Shown: in pieces, positions 17,926-26,886 of the stretch
Layout of the letters: each line of letters opens with the position of its first letter
Position numbering within the stretch: position 1 is the first letter of the stretch
NCBI RefSeq assembly: GCF_022678645.1
Contig: NZ_JALBWV010000006.1
Span: 1 to 64,000 of the forward strand
DNA length: 64,000 nt
Direction: 5' to 3'
Source: Saccharopolyspora soli
GTDB lineage: Bacteria; Actinomycetota; Actinomycetes; Mycobacteriales; Pseudonocardiaceae
Made by a program: the position numbers and the translations under genes
Notes under the pieces: generated by a model
What the model was told of the DNA's origin: nothing
What the model saw: only the letters and a program-made list of their open reading frames with translations
Database searches by the model: none

Positions 17926-18117
17926 CGACGCCCCCTGCCCAGGGAAGCGCCGATTCCGCGCGAAATCGCCGTGGTGGCACCGCGCGGGCCGCTCCGCAGG
18001 CGGATCCGCGGAACCCCGGCGGCTGGCGGCTCGGTGGCGTTCGGGGGCCAGCCATCTGATCTTCCGGCGATTAGGAGGGCTAACCGGTGCCTGATGATCA
18101 ACTTCTCTGAAGGTCAC

Positions 18118-18123
18118 TAGAAT
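18118..18123 (+). promoter_or_regulatory. Probable -10 box (TAGAAT) before a leader ORF
   Basis: TAGAAT ends eight bases before the ATG at 18132, the spacing expected for a leaderless message. A convincing -35 box 17 bases further upstream was not seen. Confidence 0.4.
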
Positions 18124-18131
18124 CAGCGACC

Positions 18132-18188
18132 ATGAACCCGTTGCGCGCATTGGCCGCCGAATGCTTCCGACCGCTGGACCCGACGTGA
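18132..18188 (+). CDS. Possible 18-residue leader peptide
   Basis: ATG at 18132 opens MNPLRALAAECFRPLDPT and stops at TGA 18186-18188. The stop overlaps the likely GTG start of the thioesterase gene (18185) by GTGA. The thioesterase start has no Shine-Dalgarno sequence, so translation may be coupled to this mini-ORF. Evidence is positional only; no homologue is known to me and it may simply be untranslated leader. Confidence 0.3.
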   Translation: MNPLRALAAECFRPLDPT

Positions 18189-18976
18189 CTGAGGTCCTGG
18201 ATCCCTTCGCGGCGGCCACTTCGGTGCGCTCGCTTGGCGACGGCACCTTCGTCGCCAACCTCCATCCGGAATGGGCCGTCGGAGAACGCCCGCACGGCGG
18301 TTACCTGTTGGCGCTGTTGTCCCGCGCCCTCGGTGACGCGACCGGGCTTGCGCCGCTGTCGGTCAGCGCGCAGTTCCTCCGCCCGCCACGAGTCGGTCCG
18401 GTGCTGATCCGGACCGAGCTGCTCAAGACGGGCAAGACGGTGACGGCGGCCCGCGCGGCGCTGGAGCAGAGCGGGCAGACCTGCGTGGATGCCACGATCA
18501 CCCTCGGCAAGGTGCCCACCGCCGAGCCCGAGTGGTCGGACGTGCCCGAGATGCCGGTGAACCCGCCGTCGAACGCGATCGACCTCGCCGCAACCGAGGT
18601 CCGGAAGTACTTCGGGCTTTCGCGGGTCTGCGACATGCGGCTGGACGCCAACACCGCGGAGTTCCTCTCCGGCGGAGTCGGCGAGCCCCGGATGCGGTTC
18701 TGGGTCAAGCCGCGGGAAGCCCAGCCGGATCTGCTGTTCGCGCTGGTCGCCGGGGACCTGACGCTGCCGGTGACGCAGAACCTCGGCCGATTCGGCTGGG
18801 TGCCGACGGTCCAGCTGACCGCGCTGGTGCGGGCGCACCCGGCGAACGGCTGGCTGCGGCTGGTGGTGGGCTGCCGCGCGCTGCACGGCCAGTGGTTCGA
18901 CGAGGACGTCACGGTGATCGACTCGGTGGGCAGACTGGTATGCCAAGCCCGCCAACTAGCCATCGCCCCGCTGTAG
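18185..18976 (+). CDS. Acyl-CoA thioesterase-like protein (double hot-dog)
   Basis: A 263-residue protein with a tandem hot-dog layout of the TesB-like/4HBT_3 type. N-terminal half: WAVGERPHGGYLLALLSRALGDATG and LSVSAQFLRPPRVGPVLIRTELLKTGKTV. C-terminal half: VKPREAQPDLLFALVAGDLTLPV and WVPTVQLTALVRAHPANGWLRLVV, ending ITAPL-like strands. The start is taken at GTG 18185 (MTEVLDPFAAAT), with ATG 18161 in the same frame as the alternative. It sits next to fadD, so a role in acyl-CoA turnover is plausible but inferred. Confidence 0.75.
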   Translation: MTEVLDPFAAATSVRSLGDGTFVANLHPEWAVGERPHGGYLLALLSRALGDATGLAPLSVSAQFLRPPRVGPVLIRTELLKTGKTVTAARAALEQSGQTCVDATITLGKVPTAEPEWSDVPEMPVNPPSNAIDLAATEVRKYFGLSRVCDMRLDANTAEFLSGGVGEPRMRFWVKPREAQPDLLFALVAGDLTLPVTQNLGRFGWVPTVQLTALVRAHPANGWLRLVVGCRALHGQWFDEDVTVIDSVGRLVCQARQLAIAPL

Positions 18977-18989
18977 AGACTGCCCGGGT

Positions 18990-19161
18990 CTTTTGCTTAG
19001 CGGTGCGAGTAGCGGAACCTCAGACGCCTTCTCGACTCCGGGATCCCCGACTTACGTATGACCCAGTACGCGGCGTCGGGGCTGTCCTCGCGAGAAGACG
19101 TTTGAGAACCCGCGGCGGTGCAAGTTGCTGGCGTGGGCTAAGCGCCTTCGGCGCTTGCGAC
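18990..19161 (+). repeat. Intergenic structured repeat, copy R3
   Basis: Full-length copy. Left block TTTTGCTTAGCGGTGCGAGT, main stem arms CTCAGACGCCTTCTCG (19019-19034) and CGAGAAGACGTTTGAG (19091-19106), inner stem CCCCGAC/GTCGGGG, apical CGTA/TACG, then the 3' hairpin AAGCGCC-ttc-GGCGCTT (19140-19156). The 3' hairpin differs from R1, R2 and R4 by a compensatory C-G/G-C swap. It follows the thioesterase stop codon. The remaining bases 19162-19331 hold no gene. Confidence 0.9.
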
Positions 19162-19331
19162 GGCTCGGCAGTGATTCAGTTGCTCGTCGTGGCGGCGGAT
19201 CACCGCCGAAAGCGGCTACGCCGCTTGCCTTCGCGCCGAGCGTGGCGTGCCGCTCGTTGCGAACGGGACTCCCATCTGGCTAAGCCGATCAGAAGTCCCT
19301 CCCCCTGCGACAGTGCGCGCGGATTCCGGAC

Positions 19332-19375
19332 GAGCGGAACTTCTCGCCCGGATGGGCCGGTTGAAAGTTCCGCTC
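19332..19375 (-). terminator. Stem-loop downstream of fadD
   Basis: GAGCGGAACTT (19332-19342) and AAGTTCCGCTC (19365-19375) form an 11-bp perfect stem around a 22-base loop that itself contains CCGG repeats. It lies 43 bases beyond the fadD stop on the minus strand, between convergent genes. Confidence 0.6.
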
Positions 19376-19417
19376 ACCCGACGTGGCGTGCCGGTTCCGG
19401 GCGGGACGTTCTTCGGG

Positions 19418-21046
19418 TTATTGGACGTGGGTGATGTTCAGGCGGCCTTCGGCGTGTTGTTGGCGGAGGCGCTTCTTGTCGAACTTGCCGACGCTGGTCT
19501 TCGGGGCTTCGGGGATGAACGTCCAGTACTCCGGTAGTTGCCACTTCGCGACGGAGTCGGCTAGGAACTCGCGCAGCTCGGCCGCTGCCACCTGCTGGCC
19601 GTCGCGGAGCACCACGGCCACCAGCGGCCGCTCCGACCACTTCTCGTCCGGCACCCCGATGACCATCGCCTCGGCCACCGCTGGGTGGCCCATCACCTTG
19701 TTCTCCAGGTCCACCGACGAGATCCACTCGCCGCCGGACTTGATCACGTCCTTGGCCCGATCGGTCAGCTGCACGAACCCGTCCGGCGTGATGTAGCCGA
19801 CGTCGCCGGTGCGCAGCCAGCCCTCGTGGAACTTCTCCGGATCGTCCTCGCCGTAGTACGCCTTCGCGACCCACGGCCCGCGGACCTGCAGCTCACCGAC
19901 GCTCGCGCCGTCCCACGGCAGCACCACGTCGCCTTCACCGACCAACCGGCCCTGCACCCCGGTGGGCAGCCGTCCCTGGCTGGCCCGGTAGGTCCAGCGC
20001 TGCTCACCGCTGACGCCAACAGGTGCCCTGGCCACGCTGCCCAGCGGCGACGTCTCGGTCATGCCCCAGGCGTGCAGCACGGAGATTCCGTAGTTCTCCT
20101 CGAATGCCTTCATCAGCGACGGCGGACACGCCGCCCCACCGACCACGACTTCCCGCAGCGACGACACGTCCTCCGCGTTGGTCGCCAGGTGCTGCAGCAC
20201 GCCCTGCCAGATCGTCGGCACCGCCGCGGCCATCGTCGGGCGTTCCGCGGCGATCATCCGCACCAGCGGCTCGGGCCGCAGGAACCGGTCCGGCATGATC
20301 AGCGAGGCGCCGACCATGAACGCCGCGTACGGCAGGCCCCAGGACATCGCGTGGAACATCGGCACCACGGCCAGCGACCGGTCCGCCTGCGACAGGGCCA
20401 TCCCGTCGGTCATGCACACCTGCATCGAGTGCAGGTAGACCGAGCGGTGCGAGTAGACGACGCCCTTGGGGTTGGCGGTGGTGCCGGAGGTGTAGCACAT
20501 GGCGGCGGCCGAACGTTCGTCGAGTTCTGGCCAGTCGAACTCGTCCGGCTGCTCGGCCAGCAGTTCCTCGTACCCGTGCACCTCGACTCCGGCGGGTGCT
20601 TCCAGCGCGGCCCCGTCAGCGCCCACGACGATCACGTGCCGCACCGTCGCCAGCTCCGGCAGCAGCTTCTGGAACAACGGCAGCAGCGTCGAGTCGACCA
20701 GCACCACCTCGTCCTCGGCGTGGTTGGCGACGTAGACCAGCTGGTCGGGGAACAGCCGGATGTTCAGGGTGTGCAGCACGGCGCCCATCGACGGCACCGC
20801 GAAGTACGCCTCCAGGTGCTCGGAGTTGTTCCACATGAAGGTGCCGACCCGCTGGTCACCGGTCACGCCGAGGCCGCGCAGCGCGTGCGCCAGCTGGGCG
20901 GCCCGGCGGCCGACCGCCGCGTAGCTGGTGCGCCGCGCGCCGTCGCCGGTCCAGGTCACGACCTCGGCGGAGACACCGTGCGGTTCGCTGCCCTGCTGGA
21001 GGATTCGCGCGATCGAGAGGTGGCCATCCTGCATCGTGCTGAACAT
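19418..21046 (-). CDS. Long-chain fatty-acid--CoA ligase (FadD family)
   Basis: Activates fatty or related acids to acyl-CoA through an acyl-adenylate. The 542-residue ANL-superfamily enzyme shows the AMP-binding P-loop YTSGTTANPKGVVYSH, the adenine motif AWGMTETSPLG, the hinge region WLRTGDVGYITPDGFVQLTDRAKDVIKSGGEWIS and a C-terminal catalytic lysine in TSVGKFDKKRLR. The ATG at 21046 has AAGGAG nine bases upstream. Medium/long-chain acids are likely given similarity to actinobacterial FadD proteins; the exact substrate is unknown. It is absent from the equivalent M. tuberculosis position. Confidence 0.9.
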   Translation of the reverse strand: MFSTMQDGHLSIARILQQGSEPHGVSAEVVTWTGDGARRTSYAAVGRRAAQLAHALRGLGVTGDQRVGTFMWNNSEHLEAYFAVPSMGAVLHTLNIRLFPDQLVYVANHAEDEVVLVDSTLLPLFQKLLPELATVRHVIVVGADGAALEAPAGVEVHGYEELLAEQPDEFDWPELDERSAAAMCYTSGTTANPKGVVYSHRSVYLHSMQVCMTDGMALSQADRSLAVVPMFHAMSWGLPYAAFMVGASLIMPDRFLRPEPLVRMIAAERPTMAAAVPTIWQGVLQHLATNAEDVSSLREVVVGGAACPPSLMKAFEENYGISVLHAWGMTETSPLGSVARAPVGVSGEQRWTYRASQGRLPTGVQGRLVGEGDVVLPWDGASVGELQVRGPWVAKAYYGEDDPEKFHEGWLRTGDVGYITPDGFVQLTDRAKDVIKSGGEWISSVDLENKVMGHPAVAEAMVIGVPDEKWSERPLVAVVLRDGQQVAAAELREFLADSVAKWQLPEYWTFIPEAPKTSVGKFDKKRLRQQHAEGRLNITHVQ

Positions 21047-21200
21047 GGTGGGAGCTCCTTTGGTCCGGTCAAAGATCGCTCGGCCGTGGCTGTGGTGGCA
21101 GCCACAGTAGCGGCTGAGATCACCCTCCGGGAGATCTCGTCACGCAGGGCGCACCCACGCTCGTGCCGGATGCGCGGCGTGGTCTGGCACCCTGAGCGGC

Positions 21201-22022
21201 ATGACGACGATCGCCGTACTCGGAGCCGGAAAGATCGGGGAATCCCTGCTGTCGGGGCTGCTCAAGGCAGGTCGTACCCCGGCGGACCTGCTGTTCACCG
21301 AGCGGTTCGCGACGCGCGCCGCCGAGCTGACCAAGACCTACGGGATCACCCACGTCGACGTGGGTGAAGCGGTGCAGCGCGCGGACGTCATCGTCGTCGC
21401 CGTCAAGCCCCAGGACATCGATCCGCTGCTGGCGGAGGTGGCGCCTGCCCTGCCGACCGGCAAGCTCGTGGTGTCGCTGTGCGCGGGCCTGCCGACGAAG
21501 CTGTTCGAACGCCGCCTGCCTGCGGGAACCGCGGTGGTCCGAGTCATGCCGAACACCCCGATGCTGGTCGGCGAGGCGATGAGCGCGATCTCCGGCGGCG
21601 CGCACGCCGAGGACGCGCACCTGGGGCTCGTCGAGGAACTGCTGGGCAGCGTCGGCAAGGTGGTGCGGGTTCCGGAGAGCCAGCAGGACGCGGTCACCGC
21701 GCTGTCCGGCTCCGGCCCGGCGTACTTCTTCTTCCTGGTCGAAGCCATGATCGACGCGGGCATCCTGCTGGGCATCCCGCGGACCACCGCCGCCGAGCTG
21801 ATCGTCCAGTCCGCGGTCGGCGCGGCGGCCATGCTCCGCGAGGGCGGCGGCCACCCGGTGATGCTGCGCGAGGCCGTCACCTCCCCGGCGGGCACCACCA
21901 TCGCCGGGATCCGCGAGCTGGAGAAGCACGGCGTGCGAGCGGCGCTCATCGACGCCATCGAGGCGGCCCGAGACCGGTCGGTCGAGCTGGGCGAGGCCCA
22001 CGAAAACGAAGAGCCCGCATGA
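21201..22022 (+). CDS. proC: Pyrroline-5-carboxylate reductase
   Basis: Last step of proline synthesis, reducing pyrroline-5-carboxylate with NAD(P)H. The 273-residue protein has the Rossmann motif AVLGAGKIGESLLSGLL (about 5-21), VAVKPQDIDPLL, VVRVMPNTPMLVGE, and the signature LSGSGPAYFFFLVEAMIDAG and LREAVTSPAGTTIAGI that form the active site at the dimer interface. Length is typical. It lies divergent from fadD with about 150 bases between the starts, and before the excisionase-like gene as in Rv0500-Rv0500A. Confidence 0.96.
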   Translation: MTTIAVLGAGKIGESLLSGLLKAGRTPADLLFTERFATRAAELTKTYGITHVDVGEAVQRADVIVVAVKPQDIDPLLAEVAPALPTGKLVVSLCAGLPTKLFERRLPAGTAVVRVMPNTPMLVGEAMSAISGGAHAEDAHLGLVEELLGSVGKVVRVPESQQDAVTALSGSGPAYFFFLVEAMIDAGILLGIPRTTAAELIVQSAVGAAAMLREGGGHPVMLREAVTSPAGTTIAGIRELEKHGVRAALIDAIEAARDRSVELGEAHENEEPA

Positions 22023-22212
22023 CCAACCCCGTGCCAACCGCACCTCAGGGGACCGTGACGCAAGCCAGCCACAAGAAACCGCGAAACGCGAGATCCGTGC
22101 TGGACGCAACCACCACTGTGAATCGCGGAGAGGCGGAACAGGCCGGGTCGTTCGGCCATCGCAGGCATCCCAGCTGTCCCGCTACTCTCGATAGAGCACG
22201 TGCGTGAGGTTT

Positions 22213-22258
22213 CCGTCGGAGGGGAAGCCGACGGACGCGACACGTGCCGAAGGGCACG
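22213..22258 (+). promoter_or_regulatory. Two hairpins in the leader of the excisionase-like gene
   Basis: CCGTCGG/CCGACGG (22213-22219, 22228-22234) with an eight-base loop, and CGTGCC/GGCACG (22243-22248, 22253-22258) with a four-base GAAG loop. The second ends seven bases before the ATG at 22266. These could form consecutive RNA hairpins that control access to the start codon. Confidence 0.4.
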
Positions 22259-22265
22259 GTGAAGC

Positions 22266-22490
22266 ATGTCTGCGAACTCCGAACCCAGCCAGCAGGCGCC
22301 GCCGACGATGGGCCAGGTGCGGTTTCTCACCGTCGCCGAGGTCGCCAAGCTGATGCGGGTGTCGAAGATGACGGTCTACCGGCTCGTGCACGCCGGTGAG
22401 CTCCCCGCAGCACGCGTGGGGCGGTCGTTTCGAGTGGCGGAGAAGGACGTCCACGCATATCTGGAGAGCGCCTACTACAACGCGGGCTGA
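22266..22490 (+). CDS. Excisionase-family helix-turn-helix protein (Rv0500A-like)
   Basis: A 74-residue MerR/excisionase-type DNA-binding protein. The winged HTH is visible as FLTVAEVAKLMRVSKMTVYRLVHAGELPAARVGRSFRVAEKDVHAYLE. Despite the family name no phage gene lies nearby; the protein sits in the conserved proC-bS22 interval as in M. tuberculosis, so it is a chromosomal regulator. Targets are unknown. The 5' leader is structured. Confidence 0.88.
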   Translation: MSANSEPSQQAPPTMGQVRFLTVAEVAKLMRVSKMTVYRLVHAGELPAARVGRSFRVAEKDVHAYLESAYYNAG

Positions 22491-22531
22491 CCAGCGGAAA
22501 AATCTGTTCTGAGCTCGTCTGGCCCAGCCGT

Positions 22532-22551
22532 GCGGGGTGGTGGCACCCCGC
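22532..22551 (+). terminator. Terminator hairpin after the excisionase-like gene
   Basis: GCGGGGTG, loop GTGG, CACCCCGC: an 8-bp perfect GC-rich stem 41 bases after the stop codon. No T-tract. The following bases to 22831 carry no long gene; TAAAGT at about 22736 is a possible -10 box for the next gene. Confidence 0.55.
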
Positions 22552-22831
22552 GGCGCGCGAGTCGTGCGGGTGGGCTGAGCGGCTGCCCGGACGAGATCGA
22601 GGACAGGTGCGCGAAACCAGCTGACTGGCACCTCCACCGGACGCGACGCGATGTGCCGCGGTCCGCGGCGGAGGTGTCCGGTCACCGCGCCCGGCGTTTC
22701 GAGGACCACGGCGAAAGGGCCGAGTACCTGGGCAGGTAAAGTTTTGGGTCGGTCGTGCCAGGTGCGCGCGCTCATGCGGCTGCACCGGCACGGAAGACGT
22801 TCGAACCGCCGTCCAGAGTGAAGGAGTCCGC

Positions 22832-22933
22832 ATGGGCTCGGTCATCAAGAAGCGCCGCAAGCGCATGTCCAAGAAGAAGCATCGCAAGCTGCTCCGCAAG
22901 ACCCGCGTTCAGCGCCGCAAGTTGGGCAAGTGA
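22832..22933 (+). CDS. Ribosomal protein bS22 / AURKAIP1-COX24 domain peptide (Rv0500B-like)
   Basis: A 33-residue, extremely basic peptide starting [20 protein letters not shown] and ending RRKLGK. It has AAGGAG five bases before the ATG. The sequence matches the small actinobacterial protein found as an extra 30S subunit protein (bS22) in mycobacterial ribosome structures; that assignment is from recall of the family. It follows the excisionase-like gene as in M. tuberculosis and has its own strong terminator. Confidence 0.9.
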   Translation: MGSVIKKRRKRMSKKKHRKLLRKTRVQRRKLGK

Positions 22934-22940
22934 CCCACTG

Positions 22941-22978
22941 CCGCCGCCGACCGAGCTGGGTCGGCGGCGGTTGTTTTT
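22941..22978 (+). terminator. Rho-independent terminator after bS22
   Basis: CCGCCGCCGACC (22941-22952), a six-base loop, GGTCGGCGGCGG (22959-22970), followed by TTGTTTTT. A perfect 12-bp stem with a T-tract starts eight bases after the bS22 stop, the clearest classical terminator in the window. Confidence 0.92.
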
Positions 22979-23106
22979 GCGTGCCCAGGAGTTCACGTCG
23001 GACGTGCAACCGACCCGGTCTGGTAACCCCGTCGTACGCAGGTGATCGGGCCGTTCGGCGGTAGCATCGCAGTCGGCGACCGTGCCGGAGCAGCGCAGGG
23101 GGACAC

Positions 23107-24141
23107 ATGGGGCCGAATGTCGTGCTGGTGACGGGGGTCAGCCGCTTCCTGGGCGGTCACCTCGCCGCGCGGCTGGCGGCCAACCCGGCGGTGGAGCGCG
23201 TCCTCGGGGTGGACACCGTGCAACCCGGCCGCGATCTGCTGCGCCGGATGGGCCGCACCGAGTTCGTCCGCGCCGACATCCGCAACCCGCTGATCACCAA
23301 GGTGATCGCGAACGCCAAGGTCGACACCGTGGTGCACGCGGCGGTCAACTCCCATTCCGGGCCCGATGGTCGGGTCACCATGAAGGAGATGAACGTCATC
23401 GGCACCATGCAGCTGCTGGCCGCCTGCCAGCAGTCGCCGCTGGTGCGCAAGGTGGTGGTCCGCTCGACCTGCGCGGTCTACGGGTCGAGCTCGCGGGATC
23501 CAGCGGTGTTCACCGAGGACATGGAACCGAGGGATCTGCCGTCGTCGGGTTACGCCAAGGACGCGGTGGAGATCGAGGGTTACGTGCGCGGCTTCGGTCG
23601 GCGGCGGCCCGAGGTGGACATCACCACGCTGCGGTTCAGCAACCTGATCGGCCCGCGCATCGACGCCATGCTCACCCGCTACTTCGCGCTGCCCGTGGTG
23701 CCGACCGTGTTCGGCTTCGACGCGCGGCTGCAACTGCTGCACTCCGAGGACGCGCTGGCGGTGCTGGAGCGGGCGACGCTGGCGGACAAGCCGGGCGTGT
23801 TCAACGTCGCCGGTGACGGGGTGCTGATGCTTTCGCAGGCCATCCGGCGGGCCGGTCGGATCCCGATGCCGCTGCCCAGCATGGCGGTGTCGCCGCTGAC
23901 CCAGTTCTTCCGCAGCGCGCGGCTGGTGGACTTCTCGCCGGAGCAGCTGCGGTACCTCAACTTCGGCCGGGTGCTGGACACCACCAAGCTCCGCGAGGAG
24001 TTCGGCTTCACCCCGCGCTGGACAACCCTGCAGGCGTTCGACGACTTCGTCCGCGGCCGGGGGCTGAAACCGGTGGTCGATCCGGAGAACGTCATGGCAG
24101 TGGAACGCAGCGCCGGGGAACTCTTGGCGAAGCTGCGGTGA
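23107..24141 (+). CDS. NAD-dependent epimerase/dehydratase (GalE-like, Rv0501-like)
   Basis: A 344-residue extended SDR. The nucleotide-binding motif is VTGVSRFLGGHLAARLA (8-24), a G-rich loop variant of GxxGxxG, with VDTVQPG for NAD ribose binding. The active site shows RSTCAVYGSSS and SGYAKDAVEIE, in which Tyr and Lys form YxxxK. Length fits sugar-nucleotide epimerases, but the C-terminal substrate domain is not diagnostic, so UDP-glucose is only a guess. Its place before the acyltransferase matches Rv0501-Rv0502. The stop leads directly into the tandem repeat at 24146. Confidence 0.85.
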   Translation: MGPNVVLVTGVSRFLGGHLAARLAANPAVERVLGVDTVQPGRDLLRRMGRTEFVRADIRNPLITKVIANAKVDTVVHAAVNSHSGPDGRVTMKEMNVIGTMQLLAACQQSPLVRKVVVRSTCAVYGSSSRDPAVFTEDMEPRDLPSSGYAKDAVEIEGYVRGFGRRRPEVDITTLRFSNLIGPRIDAMLTRYFALPVVPTVFGFDARLQLLHSEDALAVLERATLADKPGVFNVAGDGVLMLSQAIRRAGRIPMPLPSMAVSPLTQFFRSARLVDFSPEQLRYLNFGRVLDTTKLREEFGFTPRWTTLQAFDDFVRGRGLKPVVDPENVMAVERSAGELLAKLR

Positions 24142-24145
24142 TGGA

Positions 24146-24271
24146 GGCGTCATGAGCGACAATTGCGCGTTCTGCGCTCGTGTAAGCCGACCGGGTGTGG
24201 GTGTCCCACGGGATGCTGGGGCGTCATGAGCGACAATTGCGTGTTCCGCGCTCGTGTAAGCCGACCGGGTG
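24146..24271 (+). repeat. Tandem 52-base repeat carrying two coupled mini-ORFs
   Basis: Copies at 24146-24197 and 24220-24271 are nearly identical. Each has an ATG opening MSDNC-F-ARVSRPG. The first mini-ORF (24152-24229, 25 residues, preceded by GGAGG) ends TGA overlapping the second ATG at 24226 (ATGA). The second (22 residues) ends TGA at 24292-24294, overlapping the acyltransferase ATG at 24294. Each copy also contains the inverted arms CATGAGCG and CGCTCGTG, able to form an 8-bp hairpin with one G-T pair. Either coupled leader peptides or a duplicated structured leader. Confidence 0.75.
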
Positions 24272-24293
24272 CGCCGCGAGATACGGAGGCGTG

Positions 24294-25217
24294 ATGGCGG
24301 ATGCGCAGGTGATCCCGCTGCGCCCGGCGGACCGGGAGCGCACCGGCGTTCCCGAACCGCCGGTTCCGGGCGAGCCGGGTTGGGAAGACGCCGTCATCGA
24401 CGTGCTGGCGTTCGCCCGCCGACGCCTGCTCGGCGACTACCGGGTCGACGAGTTCGGCTTCGACGAGGAGCTGACCGACGAGGTCTTCCTCCGCATGCTG
24501 CGGCCGTTCTACGAGAAGTGGTTCCGGGTCGAGGTGATCGGCGGGCACCACCTGCCCGGCGAGCGAGGTGCGCTCGTGGTCGCCAACCACTCCGGCACGC
24601 TGCCCTGGGATGCGCTGATGACCACGGTGGCGGTGCACGATCACCACCCCGCGCACCGGCACCTGCGGATGCTCGGCGCCGACCTGGTGTTCGAGCTGCC
24701 GGTGCTCGGCGCGCTGGCGCGCAAGGCCGGGCACACGCTGGCCTGCAATCCGGACGCGGAGCGGCTGTTGACCAACGACGAACTGGTCGGGGTCTGGCCG
24801 GAGGGATTCAAGGGCATCGGCAAGCCGTTCAAGGACCGGTACAAGCTGCAGCGCTTCGGGCGCGGCGGGTTCGTCTCGGCGGCGTTGCGCACCGGGGCGC
24901 CGATCGTGCCTTGCGCCATCGTGGGCGCCGAGGAGATCTACCCGAAGTTGGCGGACATCAAGCCGCTGGCGCGGCTGCTCGGCATCCCGTACTTCCCGGT
25001 CACGCCGTTGTTCCCGCACTTCGGGCCGTTGGGTGCGGTGCCGTTGCCGTCGAAGTGGTACATCGAGTTCGGGGAGCCGATCGAGACCTCGTCGTACCCG
25101 GAGGGTGCGGCGGACGACCCGATGCTGGTGTTCGGCCTCAGCGACCAGGTCCGCGAGATCATCCAGCAGACCCTCTACCGCCTGCTCTCCCAACGCACCA
25201 ACGTCTTCCTCGGCTGA
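24294..25217 (+). CDS. 1-acylglycerol-3-phosphate acyltransferase-like protein (PlsC family, Rv0502-like)
   Basis: A 307-residue membrane-associated acyltransferase. The catalytic NHxxxxD motif reads NHSGTLPWD near residues 101-109 and the substrate motif VWPEGFKGIGKPF near 168-180; PIVPCAIVGAEE forms the next conserved block. Family members transfer acyl groups to lysophosphatidate or similar lipids. The ATG at 24294 follows GGAGG by four bases and overlaps the stop of the upstream mini-ORF. The long C-terminal helix region ends with a polar tail. Substrate not determined. Confidence 0.88.
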   Translation: MADAQVIPLRPADRERTGVPEPPVPGEPGWEDAVIDVLAFARRRLLGDYRVDEFGFDEELTDEVFLRMLRPFYEKWFRVEVIGGHHLPGERGALVVANHSGTLPWDALMTTVAVHDHHPAHRHLRMLGADLVFELPVLGALARKAGHTLACNPDAERLLTNDELVGVWPEGFKGIGKPFKDRYKLQRFGRGGFVSAALRTGAPIVPCAIVGAEEIYPKLADIKPLARLLGIPYFPVTPLFPHFGPLGAVPLPSKWYIEFGEPIETSSYPEGAADDPMLVFGLSDQVREIIQQTLYRLLSQRTNVFLG

Positions 25218-25244
25218 TCCCGCACCGGTCGGAGCCCGCGGGCG

Positions 25245-26043
<799 letters not shown>

Positions 26044-26418
26044 CCCCGGCCACCCGGTCCGCTGATCCGCGGGCTTCGGAAATGCGCGAACTCCACCGGC
26101 ATGGCAAGGATGGATCACGAGCTATGCGCAGGATGATCCGCCCCGAGCGGTGGCGCGGCAGTCGATCCTCGGGGTGATCATCCCGCCGAATTCCTCGATG
26201 CCCCCGATGTCCGGGCGCGCAGGCGGGAGGGGCGCGCCCGGCCTTCGGACGGGCCGGTGCGATGGACGGGGATGCCACCGCACCGGCCCAACTCTCGTCA
26301 CGGCCGTTCTGTCGGGGATGGTTGCCAAGATGTCGTGCCGGGCAGCGTTCGCCGCATCCGGTTAGCCTGCCCGGACCGACCACGTTACGACGATTTCCTT
26401 ACTGCTGAGGAGAATCCG

Positions 26419-26826
26419 GTGACCTCACGGCTCAACCCGTACATCAGCTTCGACGGAAATGCCCGGCAAGCCATGGAGTTCTACAAGAGCGTCTTCGGCG
26501 GCAACCTGGTGCTGAACACCTTCGGGGACTTCGGCGCGAAGGACGCACCGGAGGCCGACAAGATCATGCACGCCATGCTCGAAACCGACCGCGGCTTCAC
26601 GCTCATGGGCGCCGACACCCCGCCCGGGATGGAACACAAACCGGGCAACAACATCTCGGTGAGCCTCAGCGGGGACGACGCTGACGACCTGCGCCGCTAC
26701 TGGGAGAAGCTCGCCGAAGGAGGCACGGTGTCGGTTCCGCTGGAAAAGCAGATGTGGGGCGACGTCTTCGGGATGTGCGCGGACAAGTTCGGCATCACCT
26801 GGATGGTCGACATCGGCGGCGAGTGA
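26419..26826 (+). CDS. PhnB-like VOC (glyoxalase-fold) protein
   Basis: A 135-residue protein from the GTG at 26419, with GAGGAGAA five bases upstream. It has the typical PhnB/3-demethylubiquinone-methyltransferase-like pattern: NPYISFDGNARQAMEFYKSVFGG, HAMLETDRGFTLMGAD, NISVSLSGDDADDLRRYWEKLAEGG and WGDVFGMCADKFGITWMVDI. Such proteins are common VOC-superfamily members without a settled function. The longer frame upstream to 26257 carries no homology. Confidence 0.88.
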   Translation: MTSRLNPYISFDGNARQAMEFYKSVFGGNLVLNTFGDFGAKDAPEADKIMHAMLETDRGFTLMGADTPPGMEHKPGNNISVSLSGDDADDLRRYWEKLAEGGTVSVPLEKQMWGDVFGMCADKFGITWMVDIGGE

Positions 26827-26886
26827 TCGGCCAGGGGTCGTGCGTGCGCAACCGGGCTGGAGCCCGGCTGCGCACTCACGACTGGG

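Noticed and set aside
19685-21367. 560-codon plus-strand frame opposite fadD
   Set aside because: His/Arg-rich without domains; the minus strand encodes a complete acyl-CoA ligase.
22266-22490. Excisionase-like gene as evidence of a prophage or integrative element
   Set aside because: No integrase, attachment repeat or phage gene nearby, and the gene sits in an interval conserved with M. tuberculosis.
24146-24271. Tandem repeat as a CRISPR array
   Set aside because: Only two copies with a 22-base spacer, each containing a start codon and overlapping stop; no cas genes nearby.
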